Shown here one piece after another: positions 26,889-35,177 of a DNA stretch of 64,000 nucleotides (the stretch's first letter is position 1; each line of letters opens with the position of its first letter). The position numbers were made by a program, and so were the translations under genes. Source of the stretch: Pseudidiomarina atlantica (GTDB taxonomy: Bacteria; Pseudomonadota; Gammaproteobacteria; Enterobacterales; Alteromonadaceae); assembly GCF_000753735.1 (NCBI RefSeq), contig NZ_JPIN01000005.1, forward strand, positions 222,075 to 286,074. Direction: 5' to 3'. The notes under the pieces are model-generated. The model was not told the DNA's origin. It searched no databases and saw only the letters and a list, made by a program, of their open reading frames with translations.

Positions 26889-27493
26889 TGGATAACCCAA
26901 CTACGCATATTTTGTGTCAGGACCCGACGGTTTACATCATGGACGACTTTTTTACCGCGTCTGAAGGCGCGCATTTGAAAAAATGTGCCGCCGCGCAAAT
27001 GGCGCGTGCCAAAGTGAGCTCCGACAAAGAGGGGGTGCTGAGTAACGCGCGCACCAACAGCCTCTGTTGGATCCAGCACACCCACGATATGGTGGTGACC
27101 TATTTGGGCATGCGCATTGCCAAAGAAGTCGGCTTGCCGCTGGAGAACGCCGAGAGTTTTCAGGTGATTCATTATGGCGAGCAACAAGAATATCGCGCAC
27201 ACTTCGACGCCTATGACATGAGCACCGAACGCGGCAAGCGCTGCACCGCTCGTGGCGGGCAACGCTTGATTACCGTGCTGGGCTATATTGATGCGCCCGA
27301 GAAGGGCGGTTCGACTTACTTTCCGAAACTCGACTTGAACGTCGCGGCAAAACCCGGCCGCCTGCTGTTTTTCGAAAATGTCGTGCGCGGCACTACCGAT
27401 GTGCACAAGAAGAGCCTGCATGCTGGCATGCCAGTGATCAAAGGCGAGAAATGGGCATTCAACCTGTGGTTCCACGAGCGCGAGTTCAAATAA
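26888..27493 (+). CDS. 2-oxoglutarate/Fe(II) oxygenase, prolyl-4-hydroxylase-like
   Basis: A 201-aa single-domain oxygenase. The iron triad is visible as His105-X-Asp107 (RAHFDAYD) and His178 (SLHAGMPV), with Lys185/Lys188 downstream (IKGEKWAFNLW) as the likely 2-oxoglutarate anchor. This is the prolyl-4-hydroxylase arrangement. Members hydroxylate proline in peptides or free amino acids. The start overlaps the pgi stop (TGATG) and the wzi start overlaps its stop, so it is translated as part of the glycan export run. The substrate is unknown; a role on a surface protein or on an amino-acid decoration of the glycan would be speculation. Confidence 0.85.
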   Translation: MDNPTTHILCQDPTVYIMDDFFTASEGAHLKKCAAAQMARAKVSSDKEGVLSNARTNSLCWIQHTHDMVVTYLGMRIAKEVGLPLENAESFQVIHYGEQQEYRAHFDAYDMSTERGKRCTARGGQRLITVLGYIDAPEKGGSTYFPKLDLNVAAKPGRLLFFENVVRGTTDVHKKSLHAGMPVIKGEKWAFNLWFHEREFK

Positions 27494-28788
27494 TGCGGGT
27501 GCTATGGGCAGCCGCCTGCGTGTTTTTTGCGCAACTTGCGACACCAGCTGTCGCAACGCCTTGGCTCGATGCCGAAGAATTGCATGTTCGCCATTCATTG
27601 CAAGTGCTGGCGGACGCGGGTCTACTCAGTGCCCCGGTAACCACCTTGCCGGTGATGTGGCGACCGCTGCTGACCGACCTTGAAGCCATTAACCCTGAGC
27701 AACTCACCGAACTCCAGCAAGTTGCCTACTACAAATTGGTGGCGCTGCTCGAGTACCACAAGCGCGGTTCCTACACCGGGGTGCGCGTGGCCGGCGTGAC
27801 CGATACCGGTGCGCAACCGAGTTTGCAACGGCCGATGGAAGGCAAAGCCTCAGCGGCCTTGACCCATGAGCGGGTCGGTGAAGTGGCGGCGGCGCGGGTG
27901 CGGGTGACCTATCGTGACAGTTCGCTGAGCCTGAATCCGCGGGTGCGCACCGACAATCTCTCGTGGCAGGGCAGTTATGCCGCCGGAATGGCGGGTGATT
28001 GGGCACTGTCAATTGACCAATTGCAAACCTGGTGGTCGCCGGGTTCGGCGCAAGACGGATTGCATACGGTCAGTACCTTACCGCTGCGTGGTGCTCGTGC
28101 GATCTATGCGCCGGATGCACAATCGGCGTGGCGCGATGTCAGCTTTACCGCCTTTTGGGGCGAGAGCGAAGAAGAACTCTTACTCGACCCGGCCGCCCAA
28201 CTGTGGCAGCGCGAAACTGCCTATGGCGCGCGGCTCGGTTGGCGGGCCCATGAACGCTTGGAGCTAGGGCTGCATTACACGGCGTCGGATCTTGCTGATA
28301 GCTCGGATAATTGGGTGTTTGATGCGCGGCTGACCTTGCCGTACCAAATTGCGTTTTATGGCAGTATCAGCGAGCATGACGTTGAAGAACGCGCAGGTAA
28401 TGGCCACATGCTAGGTTTGGACTGGAGTTTTGCCGAGCCGGCGAAATTGTCGCGGGTCTATGCCGAATATGACCGTAGCGATTTACGCAGTTTATTGACC
28501 ATCGGTTATGCGACCTTTGCCAATAATGGCATGGGTTATGATTTCCGCATTCAGGATACGCGTGTACGCCGGCACCACAACAGCTACGGCATGGCGCCGC
28601 GTTGGCAGTTGCTGCCTGAATATCGGCCCGGCATCGAGCGCATCCAGCAATTTGAAGCTGTGGTGTTCTTCCCATTGGGGAACCGCAGCCTGATCGAGCT
28701 TGGCCTGCAAGCTTGGCAAGACACCTACGTTGACGGCCGCGATGACAGCTTCGGCAATGTCATTGCCAGCTGGGAGCTACGCTGGTGA
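27493..28788 (+). CDS. wzi: Capsule assembly protein Wzi family
   Basis: A 431-aa outer-membrane beta-barrel protein. The ATG at 27493 (TAATG overlap with the oxygenase) gives a clean signal peptide (MRVLWAAACVFFAQLATPAVA/TPWL); a longer in-frame form would bury it. The mature chain starts with WLDAEELHVRHSLQVLADAGLLSAPVTTLPVMW, the typical start of Wzi family proteins, and then consists of alternating beta strands to an aromatic end (ASWELRW). Wzi anchors or nucleates capsule at the cell surface in Klebsiella and E. coli. Its presence supports an attached capsule-like product from this run. Confidence 0.85.
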   Translation: MRVLWAAACVFFAQLATPAVATPWLDAEELHVRHSLQVLADAGLLSAPVTTLPVMWRPLLTDLEAINPEQLTELQQVAYYKLVALLEYHKRGSYTGVRVAGVTDTGAQPSLQRPMEGKASAALTHERVGEVAAARVRVTYRDSSLSLNPRVRTDNLSWQGSYAAGMAGDWALSIDQLQTWWSPGSAQDGLHTVSTLPLRGARAIYAPDAQSAWRDVSFTAFWGESEEELLLDPAAQLWQRETAYGARLGWRAHERLELGLHYTASDLADSSDNWVFDARLTLPYQIAFYGSISEHDVEERAGNGHMLGLDWSFAEPAKLSRVYAEYDRSDLRSLLTIGYATFANNGMGYDFRIQDTRVRRHHNSYGMAPRWQLLPEYRPGIERIQQFEAVVFFPLGNRSLIELGLQAWQDTYVDGRDDSFGNVIASWELRW

Positions 28789-29804
28789 TGGCATCCTTGA
28801 AGGCATGGCTGCGACCCTTGTGGTTGCGCGCAACGCCGCTGCGCAACGCCGTGCTGTTAGTGCGCATTTACCTGTATGACTACCGCCGATTTCGCCGCCA
28901 TTATGTGCCGGCAACGGCGCGCAAGACCCAGCAAGACGAACTTGGCGCGTGGCTGCTGCAAGACAAACACCGCATCGAAAAGGGGCTGAGCTTCGCGCAA
29001 GTCAAACCGCATTACGGCCAGCCGATACTCGAACGCTTATTACACAACCTGCTGCACTACCAACAGCAGTTTGGCAAAGACGCCTATTACTATTGGGGCG
29101 TGGGGGCCTTCGCCGCCTATCAGCAGCATCACCAACAGCAGGGGATTGCGACTGCGGCATGGTTTGACCAACTTATCGCGCAACTGCCAGCCGCTGACCT
29201 TGCGCACAGCACCGCCCGCCAAGTCGGCACTCAAGCACTCCCGCAGCACCAATTAAAGCCCGAGCAGTTCGCGCAGTTTTTTAACAGCCGCACCAGCGTG
29301 CGCCAATTCCAAGCGCAGCAGCCGGTGCCGCAGGCAGTGCTGGAAGCGATAGTCGCCATCGCGCTAAAAACGCCGTCGGTCTGTAACCGTCAGCATTGGA
29401 AGCTGCATATTTTAAGCGGCGCCGCCAAAGACCAAGCCCTGGCGCTGCAAAATGGCAACACTGGCTTTGGCCATGACGCCCCGCAGGTAGGCATCGTGAC
29501 TTCGTCGTTACGCGCGTTCAGCTTACCCGCCGAGCGGGCGCAGGCGTACACCGACGGTGGCATGTTCGCCATGTCGCTGTTACTCGCGGCGCACGCGCAT
29601 CAGGTCGCGACCTGCCCACTGAACTGGGCGGCATCGCTCAAGCAAGATCTCGAATTGCGTAAACTACAGCTGATTAACGACGACGAAACCGTGATCATGT
29701 TGATCGCCTTCGGCTACGCCAGCCCCAACTGCGTGATTGCCAATTCACCGCGCAAACCGGTGGCTGACATTCTCATTGTGCACGACGGCGCGTCGCAGCC
29801 TTAA
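28788..29804 (+). CDS. Nitroreductase-family protein in a glycan operon
   Basis: A 338-aa protein. The ATG at 28788 overlaps the wzi stop (TGATG); a GTG one codon earlier is possible. The N-terminal ~155 residues are basic and helical with no known domain. The C-terminal part is a flavin nitroreductase fold with FFNSRTSVRQF (FMN-binding Arg/Ser), IALKTPSVCNRQHWKLHI, and GGMFAMSLLLAAHAHQVATCPLNWAASLKQD. Homologues of this fused type are found beside polysaccharide pyruvyl transferases, as here (31344-32477). It may carry out a redox step on a sugar or substituent; the substrate is not known. Confidence 0.82.
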   Translation: MASLKAWLRPLWLRATPLRNAVLLVRIYLYDYRRFRRHYVPATARKTQQDELGAWLLQDKHRIEKGLSFAQVKPHYGQPILERLLHNLLHYQQQFGKDAYYYWGVGAFAAYQQHHQQQGIATAAWFDQLIAQLPAADLAHSTARQVGTQALPQHQLKPEQFAQFFNSRTSVRQFQAQQPVPQAVLEAIVAIALKTPSVCNRQHWKLHILSGAAKDQALALQNGNTGFGHDAPQVGIVTSSLRAFSLPAERAQAYTDGGMFAMSLLLAAHAHQVATCPLNWAASLKQDLELRKLQLINDDETVIMLIAFGYASPNCVIANSPRKPVADILIVHDGASQP

Positions 29805-29808
29805 GCTC

Positions 29809-31347
29809 ATGTCTGCGCGCACCCACACCATCATCAAAAATACCGGGTTTCTCTACCTGCGCATGCTGTTTACCCTGCTGGTGGCGCTCTACACCGCGCG
29901 GGTGCTACTCGCCACCCTTGGCACCGACGATTACGGCCTTTACCACGTGGTCGCCAGCTTCATTCTGTTCGCGGGCTTTTTACAAAGTTCATTGTCGAGC
30001 ACCAGCCAGCGTTTTCTCGCCTATGAGCTAGGCCAAGCGCGGCCGCAGCTACAGCAATTGTTCAGCATGAGCGTCAACATACACCTGCTGTTTGCCGTGC
30101 TGTTGAGCGCGCTGATTGGCGTGCTCGGCTATGTGCTGATCCCAGCGTTGCTGACCTACGATGCGGCACGCGGTGATGCCCTGCTGCAACTGTTTTGGTT
30201 GTCGCTCGCCGCCTTTGCGGTAAACATTTTGGTGGTACCGAACCACGCCATGCTGATCGCGCACGAACGCATGCGTGCTTTCGCCTGGATCAGCATGCTC
30301 GATGTCGCTTTGAAATTGGTGATTGTTTTACTACTACCGCATCAACCTTATGACCCACTGGTCGCCTATGGTGCGCTGTATTTGCTGGTGACCCTGCTGA
30401 CCGGCGCCTTGTACATTGCCTACGTGGCGGTGCAATTTCCGCAGCAGCGCTATCGCCCCCATTGGCAAAGCGCGCTGTTTTGGCGCATGCTGGCGTTCTC
30501 GGGCTGGACTCTGTGGGGCAATGCCGCCTCGGTGTTCGCCAGTCATGGCAGCAACCTGTTGCTCAATGTGTTCTTTGGTCCGGCCATTAACGCCGCAAAA
30601 AGTATCGGAAGCCAAGCCTCGGGGGCGTTGAATCAGTTTGTCAGCAATTTGCAGTTAGCGATGAACCCGCAGCTGATCAAATCCTACGCCAGCGACGATC
30701 GCGATTACACCGAAAAACTCATGCACTACGGCAGCAAGTACAACTTTTTCTTGTTGCTGATGTTAGCGCTGCCGCTGTTGTTGCGCACCGAGCAAGTGTT
30801 GCAGCTGTGGCTAGTGGAGCCGCCAGCCTACGCGGCGGTGTTCTTACAACTGATGCTGGTGAATCTGCTGCTCGATAGCCTGTCGAAGCCCCTAATGACA
30901 GCGGCACAGGCGACGGGCAAGATCCGCGGCTACCAAATGGTAGTGGGGGGCATCTTACTGCTTAATTTGCCGGTGGCGTACGTGGTGTTGAGCCTCGGTT
31001 ACGGCGCGGCATCGGTATTTGTGGTCGCGATTGTGCTGACCCTGTGCGCCAGTATTGCCCGTATCTTTATGCTGAAACGCATCATGGCATTCTCGTTTCG
31101 CTTATTTTGCCGCCAAGCGCTCGGCCGCATTGTGCTGGTCTGCGTGGTAGCGGTGGCGTTATGCTGGGGCTTAAGCGCAAACTACAGCAGCGCCGCCAGT
31201 TGGTGGAGCGTGCTGAGCTTTTCTGGCTTGGCGGCACTATGTACCTTTGGCAGCGTATGGCTGCTAGGGCTCGAAGCCCGTGAACGCCGCAACTGCGTGC
31301 AGGCGTTACGCACATTTTTGCAGCAAAGGACGCAGCCTAAATCATGA
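29809..31347 (+). CDS. Wzx-like flippase, second in the window
   Basis: A 512-aa membrane protein with about 14 hydrophobic helices. The start at ATG 29809 gives the usual flippase N-terminus (TIIKNTGFLYLRMLFTLLVALYTARVLLATLGTDDYGLYHVV), four bases after the nitroreductase stop. The motif LGTDDYGLY and the later GSQASGALNQFVSNLQLAMNPQLIKSYAS are typical of MOP-superfamily polysaccharide transporters. It would flip the repeat unit made by the neighbouring pyruvyl transferase and GT2. It overlaps the following gene by 4 bp. Confidence 0.88.
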   Translation: MSARTHTIIKNTGFLYLRMLFTLLVALYTARVLLATLGTDDYGLYHVVASFILFAGFLQSSLSSTSQRFLAYELGQARPQLQQLFSMSVNIHLLFAVLLSALIGVLGYVLIPALLTYDAARGDALLQLFWLSLAAFAVNILVVPNHAMLIAHERMRAFAWISMLDVALKLVIVLLLPHQPYDPLVAYGALYLLVTLLTGALYIAYVAVQFPQQRYRPHWQSALFWRMLAFSGWTLWGNAASVFASHGSNLLLNVFFGPAINAAKSIGSQASGALNQFVSNLQLAMNPQLIKSYASDDRDYTEKLMHYGSKYNFFLLLMLALPLLLRTEQVLQLWLVEPPAYAAVFLQLMLVNLLLDSLSKPLMTAAQATGKIRGYQMVVGGILLLNLPVAYVVLSLGYGAASVFVVAIVLTLCASIARIFMLKRIMAFSFRLFCRQALGRIVLVCVVAVALCWGLSANYSSAASWWSVLSFSGLAALCTFGSVWLLGLEARERRNCVQALRTFLQQRTQPKS

Positions 31348-32477
31348 AACTGGCGATTCTTACCCAACCCTTAGGCCATAATTTTGGCGGACTGCTGCAA
31401 GCTTATGCGCTACAACAGGTGCTGCAACAGCTAGGGCACCAGGTAGAAACCTTGGATCGCCGCGCGCAGCCGTCGTGGCCGTTGCGCTTGCGCTTGGCGT
31501 TACGACAGTTGTGGGCCTATGCCCGCGGGCGCTCCCCCTATGCCACCCGCGCGGCCTTGTATCAGGCGCAAAACCAGCAGTTACTGGCGTTTCGGGCGCA
31601 GCAGTTGCGCCTGTCACCGCCACTCAAGAGCTCGCAGGCGTTGCAGGCGTACCTACGCGAGCAGCAGTTTGACGCCATAGTGGTGGGCAGCGACCAAGTC
31701 TGGCGGCCACGCTATTCACCACATTTGCCCGATTATTTCGTCGGTTTCGACAGCGCTTTGCCGCGCATCAGCTATGCCGCATCCTTTGGCGTCAATACTT
31801 TTGACGTGCCGGCGCAGCAGCGTGGGCAATACGCCAAGTGGCTAGCGCAATTCAGCGCGGTGTCAGTGCGCGAAAGCTCGGCGCTGGCGCTTTGCCGCGA
31901 GCAGCTCGATTACCACCAAGCGCAGCTGGTGCTCGACCCGACGCTGCTACTCGACGCCGCCGATTACCAGCGGCTGATAAACAACGCCGACCGCAAACAG
32001 CAACCCCCTTACATCGCCAGCTACCTGCTCGACCCGCACCCCGCAGTGCAAACCCTCGCCGAGCGCATCGCCACCCAAAGTGGGCAGCCCTTATTTGCGG
32101 TGATGCCCGCGCCGGGCAAGGCGTTGCCGAGCATTCCTGAGTGGCTTGCGACATTTTCCGCGGCGGAGTACGTGATCACTGACTCCTTTCATGGCTGCGT
32201 GTTTGCCTTGCTTATGCACAAAAAGTTTATCGCGATAGGCAATGAAGACCGCGGTTTAGACCGTTTTACCACTTTGTTAAATTTATTTTCGCAACAACAA
32301 CGTTTGATCAGCGTTAGCAACGCAAATGATTGTGATACTATCTACAAAAAATTAAACGAAGACATCGATTGGGACGCACTAGAGTTGATTCGCGCACGCC
32401 ATAAACACCAGGCGCTGGAGTTTTTACAGCAGGCTTTTGCCGCCGCCACCGAACAGACGACGGAAACGCCTGAATGA
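31344..32477 (+). CDS. Polysaccharide pyruvyl transferase-family protein
   Basis: A 377-aa protein of the CsaB/PS_pyruv_trans family. It starts KLAILTQPLGHNFGGLLQAYALQQVLQQLGH. The middle shows FDAIVVGSDQVWRPRYSP and SYAASFGV, then VSVRESSALALCREQ and LVLDPTLLLDAADY; near the C-terminus comes the conserved AEYVITDSFHGCVFALLMHKKFIAI. These are the standard landmarks. Family members add ketal-linked pyruvate from phosphoenolpyruvate to a sugar. It lies between a flippase and a GT2 gene and downstream of a nitroreductase, a recurrent grouping. Some members may transfer other groups, so the reaction is family-level. Confidence 0.87.
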   Translation: MKLAILTQPLGHNFGGLLQAYALQQVLQQLGHQVETLDRRAQPSWPLRLRLALRQLWAYARGRSPYATRAALYQAQNQQLLAFRAQQLRLSPPLKSSQALQAYLREQQFDAIVVGSDQVWRPRYSPHLPDYFVGFDSALPRISYAASFGVNTFDVPAQQRGQYAKWLAQFSAVSVRESSALALCREQLDYHQAQLVLDPTLLLDAADYQRLINNADRKQQPPYIASYLLDPHPAVQTLAERIATQSGQPLFAVMPAPGKALPSIPEWLATFSAAEYVITDSFHGCVFALLMHKKFIAIGNEDRGLDRFTTLLNLFSQQQRLISVSNANDCDTIYKKLNEDIDWDALELIRARHKHQALEFLQQAFAAATEQTTETPE

Positions 32478-33457
32478 GTACGCCAGCAGCTGACGAAAAA
32501 TACTTCTCGTTCATCGTGCCTATTTACGATGACGTTGACAGCTTGGCGGTGACCTTGGAGTCTATTGCTGCGGTGGTCAGTGAGTTACCGATCGAAATCA
32601 TCATTGTCGACGACGGTGGCCCTGACACCAATGCAGCACGCGTAGAGGCCATGCTGCAAGGCAAAAAAGTCGACGTGCAGTATTTGCGCAAAGCCAACGA
32701 AGGTCCGTATCACGCCCGAAAATACGGTTTTAGTCACGCCAGCGGCACTTATATAGTGTTCGTCGACTGCGGCGATGCGATTTTCCCGGATGTGTTTGGC
32801 CAGCTGCTGGTCAATCTATTAACCACTCACGACATCGACATTCTGGTCAGCGATATTATTTCGCGGCGGGCAGGGGTGTCGGAGCGTCGCAATATTTTGC
32901 CAAAGGCGCATCAGGATCTGGTGAACGCCATGCCAGCGCTCGATTTTTTCAAGCAATGCAATAAGAACCTGCTCGGCACGCCGGGCAAACTCTACAGCCG
33001 CCGTACGCTGGCAGCAGCTTTTGCCGACATCGATTTGCCACCACGGGTGTGCAACGCCGAAGACTTGATGCTGTTTACCACCGCGCTCGGTCACGCGCGC
33101 GACGTGCATTATGTGAATAGCTACTTTTATATTTACGAGTTGCATGACACCAGCTTGTCGCACGACCAACGTTCAGGGCCCATGCTGCGTCGCTTCCGCG
33201 ACAAAGTTTGCGTCGCGGATTCGGCACTGAAAGCGCTCAAAGCCAAACCGGCCGATACGCGCACCGCACTCGACAGCCAGCTGCAACGCTTCTTCCGCAA
33301 ATACAAATCGTCGGTATTGCTGCACTGGGTGCTGAAATTCCCAGCCGACTTCGCCTTCATGCAGAAAGTGAAGATCATCTTTTATTACGTCATCACCGGC
33401 GTCTTCTTCAGCACCCTCTCGTGGAAAGTCTCCAAAAAACAATACGACTATGAATGA
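32474..33457 (+). CDS. GT2-family glycosyltransferase
   Basis: A 327-aa GT-A fold transferase. The N-terminal nucleotide-binding part is FIVPIYDDVDSLAVTLESI followed by IEIIIVDDGGPD, and the metal site is the DXD-like VDCGD. The C-terminal ~120 residues are basic and include a hydrophobic segment near the end (IIFYYVITGVFFSTLSW), which may tether it to the membrane. It overlaps the pyruvyl transferase gene by 4 bp and is the last gene of the run that began at 22684. The sugar transferred is unknown. Confidence 0.88.
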   Translation: MSTPAADEKYFSFIVPIYDDVDSLAVTLESIAAVVSELPIEIIIVDDGGPDTNAARVEAMLQGKKVDVQYLRKANEGPYHARKYGFSHASGTYIVFVDCGDAIFPDVFGQLLVNLLTTHDIDILVSDIISRRAGVSERRNILPKAHQDLVNAMPALDFFKQCNKNLLGTPGKLYSRRTLAAAFADIDLPPRVCNAEDLMLFTTALGHARDVHYVNSYFYIYELHDTSLSHDQRSGPMLRRFRDKVCVADSALKALKAKPADTRTALDSQLQRFFRKYKSSVLLHWVLKFPADFAFMQKVKIIFYYVITGVFFSTLSWKVSKKQYDYE

Positions 33458-33480
33458 CGCTCGTACAATTACGGGCTACA

Positions 33481-33598
33481 TTTATGTGATCGCATAAAAA
33501 CCAGAAAGACTCGGCCTTCCCATCACTAAATTAACGCGTTCGCATAAACAACCTTGACATACGGCAGAAGCCTAACTAAATTCATGCAATCGCATAAA
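33481..33598 (+). promoter_or_regulatory. hipBA promoter with three 18-bp operator-like sites
   Basis: Three related sites occur at 33481-33498 (TTTATGTGATCGCATAAA, a perfect TTTATG/CATAAA inverted repeat), 33531-33548 (right half conserved) and 33581-33598 (TTCATGCAATCGCATAAA). They are spaced exactly 50 bp apart. A sigma70-like promoter, TTGACA (33554-33559) with a 17-bp spacer and TAAATT (33577-33582), lies between the second and third sites, and the third overlaps the -10. This is the layout expected for autorepression by the HTH protein encoded just downstream. Confidence 0.72.
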
Positions 33599-33611
33599 TT
33601 TGGAGCCAGTC

Positions 33612-33851
33612 ATGAAAGTACAGGTCGCTGATGCAAAAGCCATAGGTGAGTGGGCGCGGCGCGTGCGCAAAGCGCAGCAGCTTGATCAAACCACGGCAGG
33701 TGCCTTTGCCAATTGTGGCATCACTTTTGTCAGCCAATTCGAAAATGGTAAACCTACTGTGCATCTCGAGAAAGCCTTACAAATGCTCGATGCCTTGGGC
33801 ATCCAAGTGTATTTGGATATTCCAGACGAGATAAGCAGTCATGACGACTGA
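33612..33851 (+). CDS. hipB: HipB-like XRE antitoxin
   Basis: A 79-aa DNA-binding protein with an XRE helix-turn-helix (residues of about 12-62, IGEWARRVRKAQQLDQTTAGAFANCGITFVSQFENGKPTV). The ATG at 33612 has GGAG 6 bp upstream. As in other hipBA modules, it should neutralise the kinase encoded by the overlapping hipA gene (11-bp overlap) and repress the operon through the upstream inverted repeats. The motif is compact and matches the HipB/Y4mF type of regulator. Confidence 0.88.
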   Translation: MKVQVADAKAIGEWARRVRKAQQLDQTTAGAFANCGITFVSQFENGKPTVHLEKALQMLDALGIQVYLDIPDEISSHDD

Positions 33852-35103
33852 GCGCAAACTGCAGGTGTTGATTAACACCGATCACGTCGCCAATTTATTT
33901 GAAAACAACGGCTTATGGCGACTCGAATACACCGATAGATGGCTCAACCACGCGTATAACTATGCCTTAGCGCCGAGTCTACCATTGCAAGCCGAACCCA
34001 TTATCGACAGCGGCAGCGAGCGCCCAGTGCAATGGTTTTTCGATAATCTGCTCCCGGAGGAAATGGCACGCGCCCTGCTCGCTAAAGAGGCACGCGTAAG
34101 TGTCGACGATGCTTTTGCACTACTGGAGCTGGTTGGCGGCGAATCCGCCGGTGCAATCACGCTTTTGCACGAGGGCGAAACATTCGCCGCGGCGTCAGTT
34201 GCAAAACTCTCTCACGCTGAACTCAGTCAACGGATTCGGGAGTTGCCGCGCGCGCCAATGAATAAGCGCGAACGCAAACGTATGTCGCTTGCTGGCGCGC
34301 AGCATAAGATGTTGGTGGTGTTAGATGCCGACGGACAACTCTACGAACCCATCGGACAAACGCCGTCGACTCATATTCTCAAGCCAGAACATGAACGCCG
34401 CGACGATTATTGGTTCACCGTGCGTAACGAGTGGTTCACCATGACGTTAGCTGACCGCTGTGGCCTAAACGTAGCGCATGTCGAGCCGGTGCGCTATGTG
34501 CCTGAGGCCTGCTACCTAGTGCGCCGCTTTGACCGTAGCGGTAAGTTTCCGCAACAGCAGCGCGTACATGTGCTCGACGCCTGCCAGTTGTTAGGTATGG
34601 CCGCCTATCGTAAATATCGTGATAGTACGGTTGCAACCCTGCGCATATTAGTTGAAGCGAGTCGAGCGAAAGCGGCAACGGCGCTGGCATTGTATCGGTG
34701 GTTAGTCTTCAACTACTTCGTGGGTAATGGCGATGCGCATTTGAAGAATCTGTCGTTCAGCTATTCGCCACGGGGGATTGGCTTGCTTCCGCATTATGAT
34801 TTGCTATCAACGGTGATTTACGAGCGGGTGGGAGAGCATGAGCACGCTGAGCTCTCGCAGCCGCTGGGGAACGCGCGTTACTTCGGTGATGTGACCCGCG
34901 CCGATTTACTTGCGGCGGGCGAAAAGCTGGGACTTTCTCGCGCTATTGCTGCGCGCGAAATCGACCGGCTCGCTGCGAGCATTGGCGAGCACTCCTTGAC
35001 GCTTATCGCTGAAGTTGAAGCTGCCGGCGCCTCGCCCGGCGAATTGCGCATGTTGCGCCAAATCCACTACCTAGCCATCCAACCCTTCACCACGCGCATA
35101 TAA
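33841..35103 (+). CDS. hipA: HipA-like serine/threonine kinase toxin
   Basis: A 420-aa kinase toxin. The N-terminal subdomain runs through about residue 105 (NNGLWRLEYTDRWL, PVQWFFDNLLPEE, LLELVGGESAGAI). The kinase part has MSLAGAQHKM near 153, THILKPE with the ATP-binding Lys, the catalytic loop FNYFVGNGDAHLKNLSF and the metal-binding YDLL motif (PHYDLLSTVIY). E. coli HipA phosphorylates glutamyl-tRNA synthetase and induces dormancy; the target here is unknown. All catalytic motifs are intact. The module sits between two glycan operons, directly upstream of rfaH. Confidence 0.92.
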   Translation: MTTERKLQVLINTDHVANLFENNGLWRLEYTDRWLNHAYNYALAPSLPLQAEPIIDSGSERPVQWFFDNLLPEEMARALLAKEARVSVDDAFALLELVGGESAGAITLLHEGETFAAASVAKLSHAELSQRIRELPRAPMNKRERKRMSLAGAQHKMLVVLDADGQLYEPIGQTPSTHILKPEHERRDDYWFTVRNEWFTMTLADRCGLNVAHVEPVRYVPEACYLVRRFDRSGKFPQQQRVHVLDACQLLGMAAYRKYRDSTVATLRILVEASRAKAATALALYRWLVFNYFVGNGDAHLKNLSFSYSPRGIGLLPHYDLLSTVIYERVGEHEHAELSQPLGNARYFGDVTRADLLAAGEKLGLSRAIAAREIDRLAASIGEHSLTLIAEVEAAGASPGELRMLRQIHYLAIQPFTTRI

Positions 35104-35177
35104 CCAACGGTTGAACGCGCTTGCGCGTTGATGCACAATAGCTGCGTACGCAGTCATTAGTAGATTCAGGGATTCGA

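Noticed and set aside
26717..27598. A 293-codon open frame on the minus strand over pgi and the oxygenase
   Set aside because: It lies antisense to two genes with clear family motifs and intact active sites. Its translation shows no domain pattern, and it is explained by the codon bias of the plus-strand genes.
33481..33598. Regularly spaced repeats as a mini CRISPR array
   Set aside because: The units are short inverted repeats around a promoter, the spacing sequences are not protospacer-like in number, and there are no cas genes; operators are the better reading.
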